DNA of 64,000 nucleotides from Proales similis (GCA_019059635.1 JAGVRJ010000002.1:1302001-1366000), one strand, 5' to 3'; numbered from the stretch's first letter, positions 48,896 to 61,651 are shown. Notes: a model not told the origin generated them from the sequence alone. A program made the numbers and translations.

Positions 48896-51665
48896 TTTTT
48901 CAACTGCTCTTGCTGAAGGTCTTTTTTAAATTATTGATCCTGAATTGTTTCGTTTGCTTCTATGCGCTGTTCGATTGTCAAGGCGGCTACTTGAAGAAGA
49001 CGCCCGGTCTAATGGTTCATTTCAATAAGCCAAGGTCGATTTGCAATAAAAATCTAAACCGATCGGTTAAATTTGGTCATACAGCAGGCGTTAGAATGAT
49101 CGAATGATGAAAGCAGCAATATGAATTGCCCAAGCGCTCTTTTACCTTTGATAAGCAAATCGTTGAATAAAAGAGATACCAGTGACAGGAAAAGTGAATA
49201 AATTGAACACGCAATAGTGGCCCTAGCGCCATTTGCACCCGAAAAATGCTCTCATCATTTATCTATTCATCTATCTATCATTTTTCATTCAAAAATTACT
49301 CAAGTCGACGCTTAACATAAATTATTATTTCTAGACCAAGTTGCAATGCCACACACAGTCTCTTTGTATATCTCTCCATTTCTCAGCGCTCAAATTGTGC
49401 TGGTGATGCCGAGGTGGTGGCCCTCAAGCATCATTTGCATCTTTTTTCTAAATGTATGCTGCTCGCAGGAGCCCGCGCAAATACACACAGATTGTACATC
49501 TTAGCTCAATCTTAATATCTATATATCTATCTCTCTCGCTCGCTTTCTCTATTCGTTCGACTCCCTACCTCTGCTCGCTCGATCGCACTCTCTCTCTCTC
49601 TCTCTCATTCCGTGCTTTCAAGTCTCTCTCGCTTCTGTTCTTTTGCTTCTTTACCATTCAAGCACTCAGCACAGATTATCTAATTCGATGCAACCGCCTG
49701 CGAATGATTATCAGTCTCTCTTTCTTTGTGAGGCGGCCTAGAGGAGCGATAAAGCTACTGCAGCTGCCGACAACAATGATGATAATGATGATTGATAAGC
49801 ATGCGGAATAGGCGCCAGTTCGGTTTATCCATCCATCCATCCATAAGAGCGAGCGAGTGAACGATCCTTTGCAATTGTTAAAAATTTCAGAAACGATTAG
49901 AACCATCCGGCTCTCTCTCGCTAACTGTCCTAGTCTGTCTGTCTGCCTGTCTGTCGGTTGTTTAAGCTCATAAAAAGAGAGCTCCGTGTCATGTTGTGCT
50001 GTTTACTTTCGAGCACGAAATTAAATATTAATTCACATGAATGAAATCAAACATCCGTGAATGGCAGTCGCCGACCAGAATGTTCAATTTTTAGATCGTC
50101 TCTCGTTCAGCAAAACGGCGAATGGCCAAAGCTGCGTGCAAATTATAATAAAAATTATTGTCAGCTTTGGGCATAGGCAAGAACATTATGTGATTAATTA
50201 TGACTAGGTGACTACCTTGGCGCCATTTCCGAGCGTCGGTGTGAGTTTATGAGAGAGCGTCAAATTATGCTCATTCAGACGAAATCTGGTATTTGAATGT
50301 GTTGGAAGAAATCACAATCCGATTTTGATCGAAGATTGTCGTCATTTTCTGGCCTACCGCCGGTAGTCGCAGCGGATTGCTTAAGCCCTGAAAGCAGCAG
50401 AAACACACACAGAGGCGCGCTCTTCTCTTGTACAGTTCCGCCCGTCAGACAAAATGGAAATAAAATCTGCCTTGAGTTAATCCGATGGCATAACAAGCTA
50501 GCAGAGCCGAGCGTTTTATGATTAAATGACACTAATTAAAATTTAAATTGATGCATTGTGCGTAGTCGGTTGTTGAGGATTTAACTGACGAGAGAGCAGG
50601 CTGCTAGACGCTGTCAAGCCAAATCCAATGCTATCGATTGAACCCGATTTACCCATTGTACAAATATTAGATGGCGGAAATGCTCTTTTTTTTTAAATGA
50701 GCTTAACAAATAAAAAGCAAAAGGGCCACATTAGCGTGGTAAAAATCTAGAAGCGAAAATATAAAGAATGCGGCTTGTATGAACGCTCTCAAGGTGGCGC
50801 GTCTAGAAAAACAAGAATAACAACAGTGGGGGAGTTATTTGCTGAGCGGGCTCGATTAGAATCCACTCAGACTAATGAGGACGCCAGAGCGGAGAGCCAG
50901 TGACTTAAATACATGAGACGCGCGCCTGAATTTGCATGACTGCCTCTTTTTGTCTACCAATCATTTTGAGTACGTTTCTTTGCCGCTTGCTTTTCGCCTG
51001 TTTGTCAGTCCTTATGTCTGTCTAGGGTTCGCCTGCAATATAAGAGCGCGTAATTAATGTTTAGTTGGATGTAAAAAGAAGCGGTGACTGTAGCGGCGGT
51101 GGTAGCGGTGGCGGTGATGATTGTTTGCAACAACTACACAGTTGAAGGCGTCGCTTGCTATCGCATCGGCGATATTGATATTAACTCATAAAGAGACGGC
51201 CGTTTTCTTACCTGAGCGTCTACTAAAAATTTTAATATAAAAACCCTATTCTGCCACCGGGGCTGACAAGAGAGCAACAAATTCTTGGCCGCCTACACGT
51301 TGAATTATTAAGCCAATGCTCTTAAGGGCGATTGCAGGATTTAATAAAAGAACCCCGGCGCTGAAATGAAATTGAGCCCGGCGACCTTTCACCTCCCCAG
51401 CGACATGTTTTGTCCAAATAACAGCTTTTAGGCGATCGATCGATCAGTGAAATATGTGAGAGAATTTGTGTTTCTCGTCTATGCTTTGCTCACCAACATT
51501 TAAAAAGTTTCAAGGTCTCTGGCTTTGAAGCGTTTGCCTTGTTGTCATAACAACTCGAATAAAGGCGTCAGCAAGTTGCCGAGCATAAGCGACAGAAGAA
51601 CCTCATTCTTGCTCAACTTCAAGCACCACAGAAAGGAAAATAATTCCCAATCGACAGTTTAAGAT
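48896..51665. other. Large intergenic region upstream of CRTC
   Basis: About 2.7 kb without a supported exon. It holds a CT repeat at 49588-49606, short TATC runs near 49262 and 49519 and a CATC run near 49830. It should carry the CRTC promoter at its left end. I see no RNA gene. Confidence 0.55.
49588..49606. repeat. (CT)n microsatellite
   Basis: Nine CT units in the intergenic region upstream of CRTC. Confidence 0.85.
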
Positions 51666-51671
51666 TTTATT
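51666..51671 (-). terminator. Poly(A) signal of the orphan receptor
   Basis: AATAAA on the minus strand about 107 nt past the stop codon. A second copy lies near 51681. Confidence 0.5.
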
Positions 51672-51777
51672 TTGCTTCTTTTTATTTCTATTTGGCTGAA
51701 AACCAATTAAATTGATTGACTTGAATCGGACCCATCAGAAGCTAAGAATGAAAAGGCCCTTCAAATCATAAGCGAAA

Positions 51778-54087
51778 TCAACTAGCATGTCTATTTGATT
51801 CGAAAAGAGAGAGCAAAGTCTTTTTGAAAAGCGGGTTAAATGTGATGAGAAGAAAGAACGGAATCAGGTTGGCAAGCTGATAGATGACCTGCGCCGCCTC
51901 GGCAATGTTTTCGCACGATGAGCTCAGAGGAAAGAGGGAGTCAAAGCAGCTTGGGCCACCGCCTCCGCCCAACGACGACTTGTTCGTCGGCTCGGCGTTT
52001 ATGATGTGGGTCATGATTGTAGCCACCAAGTTGGGTATTCGAAGAAACAAGAAAAAAGTTCCGTTGATGGCGATCATCTTGCTCATGCCGTGCTTGTTCT
52101 TTTCGTTATCTTTTATGTTGAGCTTTTTCTCACGAGCCTTTCTCAAGGCACGTAGTTGAATGAGAAAAGTGAGATCGAGAGCGAATATCACGATCGGGAG
52201 GACTACGTCATTTACTGCCATGAAAAAAGTCTCAAGCTGGAGGAACGGGAACTGGAACTGGTTGAATACCTCCGAGTTAAAGCTGAAAAGCTCGAGAGAC
52301 TCAAGCCGATTAAACGGTTTGCTCGATAGTTCAAGCGCAGAGTAAGAGAGGAAAAGCTTCGGCAGGGCAAAGAAAAGCGAGATGACAATAAAAGCGCTCG
52401 AATATCGAGTTGAATTAAACAGTATAGAGTCAATTCGCCATTTGTTCAAACTGTTCAATCGAAACCTAAGCAAAGTGAACCAGAGCATGCTCAAGTTAGA
52501 AAAGAGGAACAAGGCGCTGGCCACGTACTCGATGAAAAAGAGCTTGAAGAGACGGGCGGCGAACTGCAAGTATAAATCGGAGCAAAACGGCCCAGCATAA
52601 GCAATGCAGACGCTCACCGGCTTGAAAGCGAACAGAAAGCCGAGGAGAACGCAAGCGCCAGAATGATTGCGCATGTGTTTATACATCGCCTGCAACTTGA
52701 ACGAGTTTGCCTCGTTGCGCTTCTGCTCGAAATTCTGCATCATCTTGTTGAGCACAAACACGTTAAGGGAGTTGACGATTATTGACACGATACTGATCAC
52801 CGGAAGGAGGCAAATCACAGACACGTATTTCAAAAGCTTGAACAGTTCGGCCGAGTCCATCCCGGTCCATTCGTGGCCGCTGTTTTGCCATTGCAAATCG
52901 ACCGGCTGGCATTGCTGCAAGCGCTGCGCAAATGCACACTTTCGGACTCTATCTTCGAAAGTCGAGTCAGAGTTGCACACGTCATAAATAGTCCAGTCAA
53001 TAGAATCGGCTATTTGCGAATCGCTCTCTTGCACTGATGCATAGTTTCTCATCAGCCAAGTCAGTGTGCACGAGCATTCAAAGGAGTTACTGGTCGATAC
53101 TGAAAAGAAGAAATGCGTGCTGTTTGAAGGGTAGCGTGAGAACAGACAGAAATCCTCGTCGGGGAAAGAGTATTTGTTTTGCGACAAATACTGAAAATTC
53201 TTGCTTGCGCGCAATCTTACGAAATGAACGGACCTGTAGATGCTGGCATCTGTGCCATTGCTGAATAGCAAGAGACTTGAATGAAAGAATTCAGCCATAT
53301 TGGCCAATATTAAATACAATGTTGTGGGCCAGGCAATCGGCTCGAATTTAGATATTTTGCCTGCAATCCTGACCACTTGTATTCGAGTCGCGACGAGATC
53401 AGGAACCATTTCGTCAGATATGACGTAATTGAACACGTTAAAGCTTATTTCGTCAATCATCAACTGGCCGCCGTTTTTGCTCAGGTTTGTGTGAACCAGG
53501 GACAGACGGTTGTTAATTAATGAAGTAGTGCTCAGCCCATAAAACTGCAGCGTCTCTATTTTGACATTGGCAAAGAAATCAATACAAGTATCCAAGTTGT
53601 AACGAACCTGGTCGGTGAACTCGACTGCGCCGAACTGAATTGGAGCTGAACTGGCTATTTTTAATAATTCTGATTCGTACGCACATTCGTATTTTAGTTC
53701 ACTGAAGGAAAACTTCAATCTGTACGGGTCTTGAGCAAACGGGTCAAACGGCAGATGCTGTAGGGCGTCTGAAAAGCCGCCTACTCTGAACAGGTCCATA
53801 CTCATGCTGCAGTTAAGAATTATATTCTGCCTTGATGCCTGGGCGAATAAATCGCCAAAATAGTCCTTCATGTTAAGAGGTCGGACATACTTGAAGGAGA
53901 GATCTATCATACTCAAGCAAGCTTCAGACGAATTGGACAAATCAAACACAATCTTGTCACCAGGGATCATGTCAACGCAGCTGTACTCAATAATAAACGG
54001 ATCGTCTTGGCTCAATGAGCAATGAGAAGCAAAGCTCGAATCCACTTGGACGAGCAATGTCAATACGAACCACGAATAAGTGAACAT
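51778..54087 (-). CDS. Orphan seven-transmembrane receptor with large LRR-like ectodomain
   Basis: One uninterrupted exon encodes 769 aa. Residues 1-20 (MFTYSWFVLTLLVQVDSSFA) are a signal peptide. An ectodomain of about 390 residues follows, with several NxS/T sites and weak leucine-rich periodicity. It ends in a Cys pattern at about 345-395 (FECSCTLTWLMRNY, YDVCN, RKCAFAQRLQQCQ) resembling the C-terminal cap of LRR domains. Seven hydrophobic segments start at about 412 (LLKYVSVICLLPVISIVSII). The last carries FNPLF, which resembles the class A NPxxY motif. A Lys-rich third loop (REKKLNIKDNEKNKHG) lies before helix 6. There is no clear DRY motif. I do not recognise the family; a divergent rhodopsin-class or chemosensory receptor is the likeliest reading. 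Lack of introns in an intron-rich region suggests a retrocopy or an intronless expanded family. Confidence 0.8.
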   Translation of the reverse strand: MFTYSWFVLTLLVQVDSSFASHCSLSQDDPFIIEYSCVDMIPGDKIVFDLSNSSEACLSMIDLSFKYVRPLNMKDYFGDLFAQASRQNIILNCSMSMDLFRVGGFSDALQHLPFDPFAQDPYRLKFSFSELKYECAYESELLKIASSAPIQFGAVEFTDQVRYNLDTCIDFFANVKIETLQFYGLSTTSLINNRLSLVHTNLSKNGGQLMIDEISFNVFNYVISDEMVPDLVATRIQVVRIAGKISKFEPIAWPTTLYLILANMAEFFHSSLLLFSNGTDASIYRSVHFVRLRASKNFQYLSQNKYSFPDEDFCLFSRYPSNSTHFFFSVSTSNSFECSCTLTWLMRNYASVQESDSQIADSIDWTIYDVCNSDSTFEDRVRKCAFAQRLQQCQPVDLQWQNSGHEWTGMDSAELFKLLKYVSVICLLPVISIVSIIVNSLNVFVLNKMMQNFEQKRNEANSFKLQAMYKHMRNHSGACVLLGFLFAFKPVSVCIAYAGPFCSDLYLQFAARLFKLFFIEYVASALFLFSNLSMLWFTLLRFRLNSLNKWRIDSILFNSTRYSSAFIVISLFFALPKLFLSYSALELSSKPFNRLESLELFSFNSEVFNQFQFPFLQLETFFMAVNDVVLPIVIFALDLTFLIQLRALRKAREKKLNIKDNEKNKHGMSKMIAINGTFFLFLRIPNLVATIMTHIINAEPTNKSSLGGGGGPSCFDSLFPLSSSCENIAEAAQVIYQLANLIPFFLLITFNPLFKKTLLSLFESNRHAS

Positions 54088-54655
54088 TGCTCAGATTCAA
54101 TGGCTGTTTTTAAATGGTCTCATTCAATCAAAACTGCGATTCCTCCAATCTGAACCGTATTATCGATTTTCGAAAGTCGACACCTGTTGCCAATGTTCCA
54201 TAAGGTCCCAATAAACAGGTTGATCAATTTTAATCGGTTTAAATGGAATTCCTTCGAGTCGTCTATTATCTTTTAGATTGCCGCTTTCTGCTCGGGGATT
54301 TGAATCTCTTCAAATGACTCGCTTTTTTTATAATCAAATTCACTCGATTTCTGCTTTACAGAGCTCAATCGACTTTCATTATTTTAATTGAGGCATGGTC
54401 GAGATTGTCCTGAAATGCCCGAGCATATGTCACCGCTGTAAAGAGCTTTTTAGTCTCGAGAGAACATTAAAGGAACCAAAAAATAATTCAGCGCATTTGC
54501 TTGTCCTTGTGTGCGCGTTTGGCCAGAGGGATCAAATAGTCTTGTCTTTAGAGTTGAGGCCCAATGCAATGTTACCATGGCAACCCGTATAATCAGAGCT
54601 GGCTTGTTGTCGAGCACAAGCCAGCGTTTGAAGCATATTCTTGCTTGACTCTACC
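54088..54655. other. Divergent intergenic region between the orphan receptor and DLEC1
   Basis: This stretch holds both promoters. A short open frame at 54395-54592 shows no family resemblance and is not called. A palindromic X-box is at 54571-54584. Confidence 0.6.
54571..54584 (+). promoter_or_regulatory. RFX X-box upstream of DLEC1
   Basis: GTTACCATGGCAAC is a full match to the ciliary X-box consensus (GTTRCC, two-base spacer, RGYAAC) and nearly palindromic. It ends 71 nt before the DLEC1 start codon. RFX transcription factors bind this motif in promoters of cilia genes across animals. Confidence 0.8.
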
Positions 54656-57600
54656 ATGTCGAGTTCATCTCAAAGTCTCCTCGATCCGTCCACCATTCTG
54701 CAGAGACCCAGCTCGGCCAAGACACCCGATGTCTCTCACGTCCTTACAAAGCTATTCGGGTATTAGTTGAACACCGAGCGGCAACCATTCTTGTAATTCA
54801 TTGTTCGTTTGTCTCCGACCGGCCAGAGATCTGTACACCAAAGACGTACTCTCGACCGAAGTCATTAAAAATTTGACCGTTTCCAGTAACGTAGACAATG
54901 ACTACCACAAGCGCTACGTTGACCGTCTCAAGCAAGTAGGTTGCATTTGCTTCAAAGGCCTTTGGCTGCCTGTTAAAGTTCGAAAGGCCCAAGTGGTGAA
55001 GGAAAAGCGTCTACATGAATACGCGGCGATTGAAAAGCACTTGATCGAAGCGAGAGCCAAAGCGCTCGCCTTTGAGCAAAGAGAAGAGGAAAGACGCCTC
55101 AAGCTTTGCCAAGACCCAGACAAATTCGGCATTCCGCCAGGTAGACTCAATTTGATTTAAACCGAACGTACCCAACTTCTAAACAGTTCTCAGCCAAATC
55201 CTATTTGACTTATTGCATGGACGAGAGCTTACTCAAGAAGCACGGGCTCATAGTGCCCAGTGACTATAATTCAAACGTAAAGCCGCCGCTCGTGCCCATG
55301 CCAAAAGGTAAAACCAAAAGAGAATCACACGAAAGCTATCGAAATTTTTATCAAATACGACGCGATTAGGCAAAAAGAATTCGCATCTACGACCGACCGT
55401 GTCGTCAAAAGTTCGGTCAGAAAAGTCAAGCAAAAGGACACTTCCGCCCATAAGCTCCCCAAATGACCAAGGCCAGATAAACGAGCTCATCGCAGAGCTT
55501 CACTACTCGGGCTCAATTCTGAGCGGCGACTTTCCCTCAATTGAATACTCTGATTCGAGTCATGTAAGACGACTTGAGTCCGAATTGCCTCCAATTCTCC
55601 AATTCATTCGGGCCCCGTAGCGAGGACAAGAAGCAAACGAGAGTTTTGAACTCGATTCTTTTTGGAAGAACACGATGCGCCAGGAAGAGCGAGTGATCGA
55701 TCGAGAGGCTCTCAAAAAACTGGAAAAACGATCCACCTATTTGCCCAATCCGAGGCTCAACGCCGAACGATTGGCCGCAACGTAAACTGCTCCTGTTTCA
55801 CGAGTCTGTTCACTTCGAATTTCAAACCTGATTGTACGGCAGGGCGACAGAGGCCAAGCGGGTGTTTGAAGTTGCGCCCGCTTGTGTTCGCTTCCACAAT
55901 TTTCTGATCGGCAAAGTCTACGAGGCTGCGTTCGAAGTGCGCAACGTATGCACGGTGGCGCATCAGTTTCGCGTGCTTCCGCCCAAGAGCGTCTACTTTA
56001 GCCTTTCATTAGGTAAGTTAAAGCAAACGTTCACCGAATCGGTCTGAATTCAATCAAATGTCGCCCAAAAGGTCAATATCCGCAAGGCAGCTCCATAATC
56101 GCGCCTGGACTGGGCGCCGTGTTCAACATAAAATTCGCGCCTGACTCACTCGGCTCCTACCAAGATTGTGTAGTGGTCGAATGCTCAAATGGGAGCAGCT
56201 TGTCGGTTCCGATCATTGCGCAGCGTGCTTCTCCTCGTCTGTCGAGTAGGTTTCAAACGCCAAAGTCTTGTTTGACCACTAAGCTTCGATTTTTGAAAAT
56301 TCTCAAGTCGGCCCAACAATCGATTGCGGCCCGTGTCTGGTCGGTCAAGTAAAAGTGTGTCGATTCCTGATTCACAATTCTGGGGGCGAAGGCCGCTTCG
56401 TCATTTTTCCCAAATCAGCGTGGCCTTCCCAGTCAATCAAAGTAAGATGCGCAGAGCATTTAGTCTCGTCTGACCAGTTTTGGAATTGTTTTTTTTTCGA
56501 AGAATAACTCGACTGGCGGACTGCTTTATTTGCAGCCGTTTGAAATACAGCCGTCGATATTCGAGATAAAGAGCAACGACTTGTTCATTCTCGAGGTTAT
56601 TTTCAAGCCGTATTTGGCGCAAAAGTTCGAGCAGGAAATCGTGATGGTCTGCAACAACTGCACAGTGCTCGAGTTCAAACTTGTCGGAGAGGGCGAATTA
56701 GCGCAGATTGAGTTTGCGGAAAGCCAGCAGCAGCCGGACGCGATGGAAGAGCTGTTGAGTCAGAGTCTGATGCCCATCGACGAGTTCAAGGATCGCCTCA
56801 GCACTCGCATCATTCGCATGCCTGATCTGAATCCAACCTTCTACTCCAGTCGCGAGTTCAAAATTCAAAACAAATCGTCAGTTTGTTTGTCTACTCATTC
56901 TGAAATCTAATTAATTGTGCAAGTTTTAATCAAAAGCTCGTCGGCAATCGATTTTACTTGGATGATTTACAAGCCAGTGTTCCATGACTCTTTGATGCCA
57001 GGCGAGTCCGATATAAAGCCATCGAACTACGCATTGGACACTGAGGCGTCTATTTCGATTGCGCCGCGCCATGGAACTTTTGCACCCAACGAACAGAAGA
57101 GTTTCGAGGTCACGTTCGCTCCGCTCAAGGTACTACTGAATCTGTGAATACCTTTTCTTTTTCAGTTTCTTAATCGCGTCCACTTCAGTCGGGCTCGTTC
57201 TGCAACCTCGCTCATTTAGTGCTCAATTCCATTCCAGACATAAACAAACAGCAGATGCTCGGCAACACGGTCAACAAGGGCTACTTGGACAAAGACGATA
57301 TGGCCACTTCTGATTTCATTGGTGAATTTCATTCCCTTCCGGCCAGTTTCGCATCATTTCTAATTCGCCTCATCGGTCAGCCTCGGTGATTGAGATACGT
57401 GGCCAGTGCGAGCCGTTTCAATTCGCTCTGGATCCTCCGGGCGTCTACGTGCCGGGCGAGATTCTCATGCACTCTACAGTGCGCAAGACATTCAGGGTAA
57501 ATCGAAAAGGCGCTCTTCGTTTGTAGTTATCAAACTAAACCAAAAAATCTACTCGGCTTGTTAGCTAATAAACATGAGCATCGGACCAATCAGCTTTGAG

Positions 57601-60600
57601 TGGAAGCAAATAGTCGAGCCGCATCTAATTCAAGTCGAGCCCTCTTATGGCGAAATCGGTAAATTCGTCAAACTGTTGGATATCAGTAATCTAGTTTTCG
57701 AACCTCTCCTCTCGATCAGCGCCCAAGAGCTACGCACTTATGGAAGTACTCATCACCGGCGCGTCTCTTGGACCTCTGGTGGCCGACATTGAATGTCACG
57801 TTGAAGGAGGTCAAGCTCCTGTCTGTCTTCACGTGGAAGCCGTTGTCAAGGTGAAATGATTGCAAACCAAAAATTGCAAAAAAAAATAGAAAACTTTCTT
57901 TCAAAGGGGCCTGAGCTGAAAGTAATCGAAGCCGCCTTGGATTTCGGTCTCACTCGAGTCGGCTTCCGATCTCATTCGTTCGTCACAATTGAAAATTCAA
58001 GCAACTTGCCGATCAGCTGGAATGCGTCAATGAGTCAAAATCAGGTGATTAGACGCTAATTTCCGCTCAAGACGGTCTCCACTTTACCGAAACTTCAGGA
58101 ACTTTTTGAATTTGCCACCGACGGCACTCTGGAGCCACTCGAACGAAAAAGAATTGAAGTTGTGTTCAAGCCAAGCGAAGAGATTTTGGTGCAGTCCATT
58201 CTCGAGTTTCAGGTTAAGAATGGCAACGGCGTGGCTGTGAACTGCTTAGCGCAGGCCCAGCGACCATTGGTCACTCTCCTCAGCCCAGATGTGGAAATAT
58301 CGAGTCTTTACCAGGGAGTGAGTGAAAAGATCCCGATTCAAGTCAGCAATCAGTCTGCCATTCCAGTCAGGTTCACTTGGGGCCGAGTAAGTAAACCCTG
58401 TTCAGACGAGATCGGATCGAAACTTAAAATTGACCCAAAGCCTGAATCCGAGCCACATGCGAATTTCAATTTTCAAATTACATCCACAGAGGGCGTGATT
58501 GCTGGCAAAAGCACTCAGACTTGTTTTGCCTATCTCAAGGCTGAAATGGTCGGAGAACTGTCCAGCATAAGCGTACCTTGCTTTGTTGAGGATGTTGAAG
58601 AGCCGCTTTGGCTCAATGTGTTTGGCCAGGTGAAGGGCCTCGAGGTGGAAATATTTCCGTTTCCAATGTAGGCCAGCTCTTCTCCTTTTTCTAATGTCCT
58701 TGCAGCCTTTTAAAATCAAATTGACAGCGACCAGAGCGAGAGTTCGGCGAATCAGGCGATCGATTTTGGCACTGTTGAGGCCGGCGAGACACAAACGTGC
58801 ACGTTCATGATTCGAAACAAATCACCAATAAACGCTCGAGTGAAATTCAGTGTAAACAACTTTGAGGCCGAGTACCAAGACGAGCCAAGTGGAGACGAGG
58901 CCTTTTACGATCCGATGCCGAATGCAAAGACAGAGAGCAAATTTAAAATTAAAAACCGGGAGAGCGGGATCGCATTTGCCATTGAACCTTCATCGCTTGA
59001 TCTAGCCGGCTACGAGGAAGTTCAAATAAAAGTGCACGCGCTCACGCAACTGTGGGGAGAGTACGAGGACGCTATTTTAACCGAAATACAAGGAATCGAC
59101 CCACTTGAGCCGTTGCCGATCAGAATTCAAGTGATCGGCTCACCGCTCCGAATGTTCATTAGCAAAGTGTGCGAAAGCGACCAAGAGCAAGTCGGCATGC
59201 TGCGATTCGGCTCGCAAATGCACGATAACGGAACTGTGACGAGGAAGATCACGGTTCAGAATACGAGCTGGATTCCGATCGAGCTCAAATGGAACATTTA
59301 TTTGAAAGACGAGGCGGACAGCAAGCTGCTCGATCTCAACCTCTTGTACAATGACATAAACGAAGCGGAACTGCTTCGACCTTTGCACAGCTCCACTCAA
59401 GAGCGCAAGCGAGAAAGTGTCGGTGAGTGCGAAATCAATTTTTTTTTTTGAAATTCCAGAGTTTGCTCATGAATTTTATTTTTGTGACGCTCAATAAAGA
59501 GCCGAGTCCAAACTTGTCGTCGAGCTGGGACTCCAAATCTGAACGCAAATCAAACGAAACTACCTACAGCAGCACGAGCTCGTATTATGACTCTGGCTAC
59601 ATTTACGTCGAACGTGTGCCCGCTGTTAGAATCAAGTTGACCAAGCATTACGGTCTAACTGATTTAAATGGCGTTCGACCGTTCGAGCTTGGCCAAAGCC
59701 AGTTTACTCTGGGCGCGCGTAGGAAGCAAATAATGGAAGTCAGCTTTGACACGTCCGTGCAGTCTCCGTCCGGTAACTATGAGGCCGTTTTTGTCGGCTA
59801 CCATCACCTTGATCAGCAGGTAGAGGTCATTTTATTCTCAAAATCAGAAGCCAAATTCTTGAGAAATACTTCAAGTTCACAAGCGGAATCGGTTTGAGGC
59901 GAAATGTTGGCCTCTTTGTCGAGCCGATAAGATTCAAAGCCACAGCCAAGCTTGAAGATCCATGCCTTCGCGTTGAATCAGACGAGGGTCTCAAGTTCGA
60001 CGTTGCACTCGGCGATTTGATCAATAGTCAGAGAAACGCCGTTCAAACTGTAAGCTTTTGATTTCAGCATTCAGACTCAGTGCTCGTTTACTCAAGATAA
60101 CCAGAATGACCAGCAGAATGTTTACACAGAGGATTTGGGCCTTTTCAACCCTTCGCTGGGCAGCGTTTATTTCAATTTGAAAGCAAATTCGCCTTTTTTC
60201 ATAAAAAGCTCTCAAACCAACTCTGCAAGTTCGATTCAATTGAGGCCATCCGAAAAATTCAAGGTCAGTTGGCGTTTCTACTCTCTCAATTTCGGGCCCA
60301 TTTTACTCAAGAGCGTTTTCAAGGCTCAAATTGGATTTAATCTAAACAAAGCGCTCGAGCAACTCGACAAGGCAGTTTTTAGTCGAGACGAGCTCAAAAT
60401 CGAGCAGGCAATCGAAATCCAGTACTCGGCATCGATCAAACAACTGGTGCCTGTTTCGGCGCGAGTTCGACTGCCCAAGCTCGAGTCGAGTTTGTCGATC
60501 CTCGACTTTGGCGCTTGTCTACTCAAGCAGGAGAGATGCCAGCATTTGACAATCAAAAATCCTTCCTCTTCTCCTTTGCTCTGGTCGGCTCGTATTGGTA

Positions 60601-60957
60601 AGCTGTTGAAGCTATGAATTTCGATGGTTCGACTTTGTGAGATGTGAGATTTTCAGAAAACGAAAATGCCGGATTTAGATGCGAGCCTGCCTCTGGCTTC
60701 CTTGGCGCCAGCAAGCACAACATTATAAAGAGCGAGCAAGTATTGAAAGTGTTCTATGAGCCCCGGTAAGTGCACTCAACCAGATAAACGAGCTGATGCT
60801 AGAACTGATCGACCATTACGACCGCAGCGAAAAGAAGCCAGTCAGCACACTGCTCGTGATTCGAATCGAGCCGAGCGTTGCAGAGAATGTGCTGAAATTA
60901 GAGCTGCAAGGCCGGGGACTAGATGATCAAAAGCACGAGGCAGTTCTTGATGTCTGA
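54656..60957 (+). CDS. DLEC1: DLEC1, ciliary MSP/ASH-domain protein
   Basis: Twenty-three exons join in frame to 1664 aa (human 1755): 54656..54759, 54827..54935, 54987..55140, 55194..55307, 55370..55563, 55621..55781, 55843..56012, 56072..56245, 56308..56441, 56503..56876, 56937..57129, 57189..57321, 57381..57496, 57565..57658, 57720..57850, 57907..58044, 58099..58667, 58728..59422, 59500..59819, 59864..60049, 60105..60597, 60657..60765, 60828..60957. DLEC1 is a cilium-associated protein of the HYDIN/CFAP type, built of repeated MSP/ASH Ig-like domains. The match to human runs along the whole length: DVSHVLTKLFGDLYTKDV (DISHLLTGVFRNLYSAEV), the helical arm EKHLIEARAKALA, VLPPKSVYFSLSLG, FPKSAWPSQSIK, MVCNNC, the domain starting FRSHSFVTIENSSNLPISW, and the end LKLELQGRGLDD. 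The exon 10 donor (ATC|GTCAGT) is the least certain junction. The start is the first ATG after the X-box. Confidence 0.93.
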
Positions 60958-61019
60958 AGCCTCTTAATCGTGCGCTCAAGGCCTTTGTTCCTTACAAATC
61001 TCTTTTTCTATCTTTTTCA

Positions 61020-61025
61020 AATAAA
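61020..61025 (+). terminator. Poly(A) signal of DLEC1
   Basis: AATAAA 62 nt past the DLEC1 stop codon. Confidence 0.6.
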
Positions 61026-61440
61026 GAACGAGCCCTGAAAAGCCAAATATCTTCGTCTATGCCTCAAGTCACAGGTTTCAAATAGATTTACGGCTCATGG
61101 CGTCAGACTGATGAAGCCACTCGTCGAACCATTAACGTGCGTCCAAGTGAAAATTTGCGTCACGTGGCTCTTGCTCGTGAATCAAACAAGCATTCCGATT
61201 GTGACCAGAATAAATCAAACGACAACAACTCTGATTATAGTCATTGTTGAATTAAATGCGGCATCAATAATTGAAGAGAGAGAGACACACACACGCACAT
61301 ACACAGTTCAAGACAAATTGCATCCGTTTTAGCCAGTCTTCTTCGCATTCAATGTGAGCGAGCAAGCGCGCGCATGCGCATATTCATATGAGTTAAGAGT
61401 TTGCGAATTCTGTACACGGATGAACTGTGCAGCTGCAATG

Positions 61441-61480
61441 ATCGTCATCATCACCATCATCATCATCATGATCGTCGTCG
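61441..61480. repeat. Imperfect CAT/GTC trinucleotide repeat
   Basis: A run of CAT units interrupted by ACC, then GTC units. Confidence 0.7.
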
Positions 61481-61651
61481 TAAAACTAAAAAGAAGGAGG
61501 AAAGGATAAGTCTCGAAGAGAGGATGAGGAGGGCAAAGTTGAGAGAGGAGAAGCAAGAGAGAGAATGAAAGAGAGCGATCGAGAGATGGGACGAGCAAAG
61601 AGAATGAATTGTGCACAGTCGGATTGCGCCAAAGAGACAATACAAAGGACA

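Noticed and set aside
54395-54592. 64-codon open frame upstream of DLEC1
   Set aside because: It overlaps the X-box and lies in the promoter interval. It is not in frame with DLEC1 through any good splice site.
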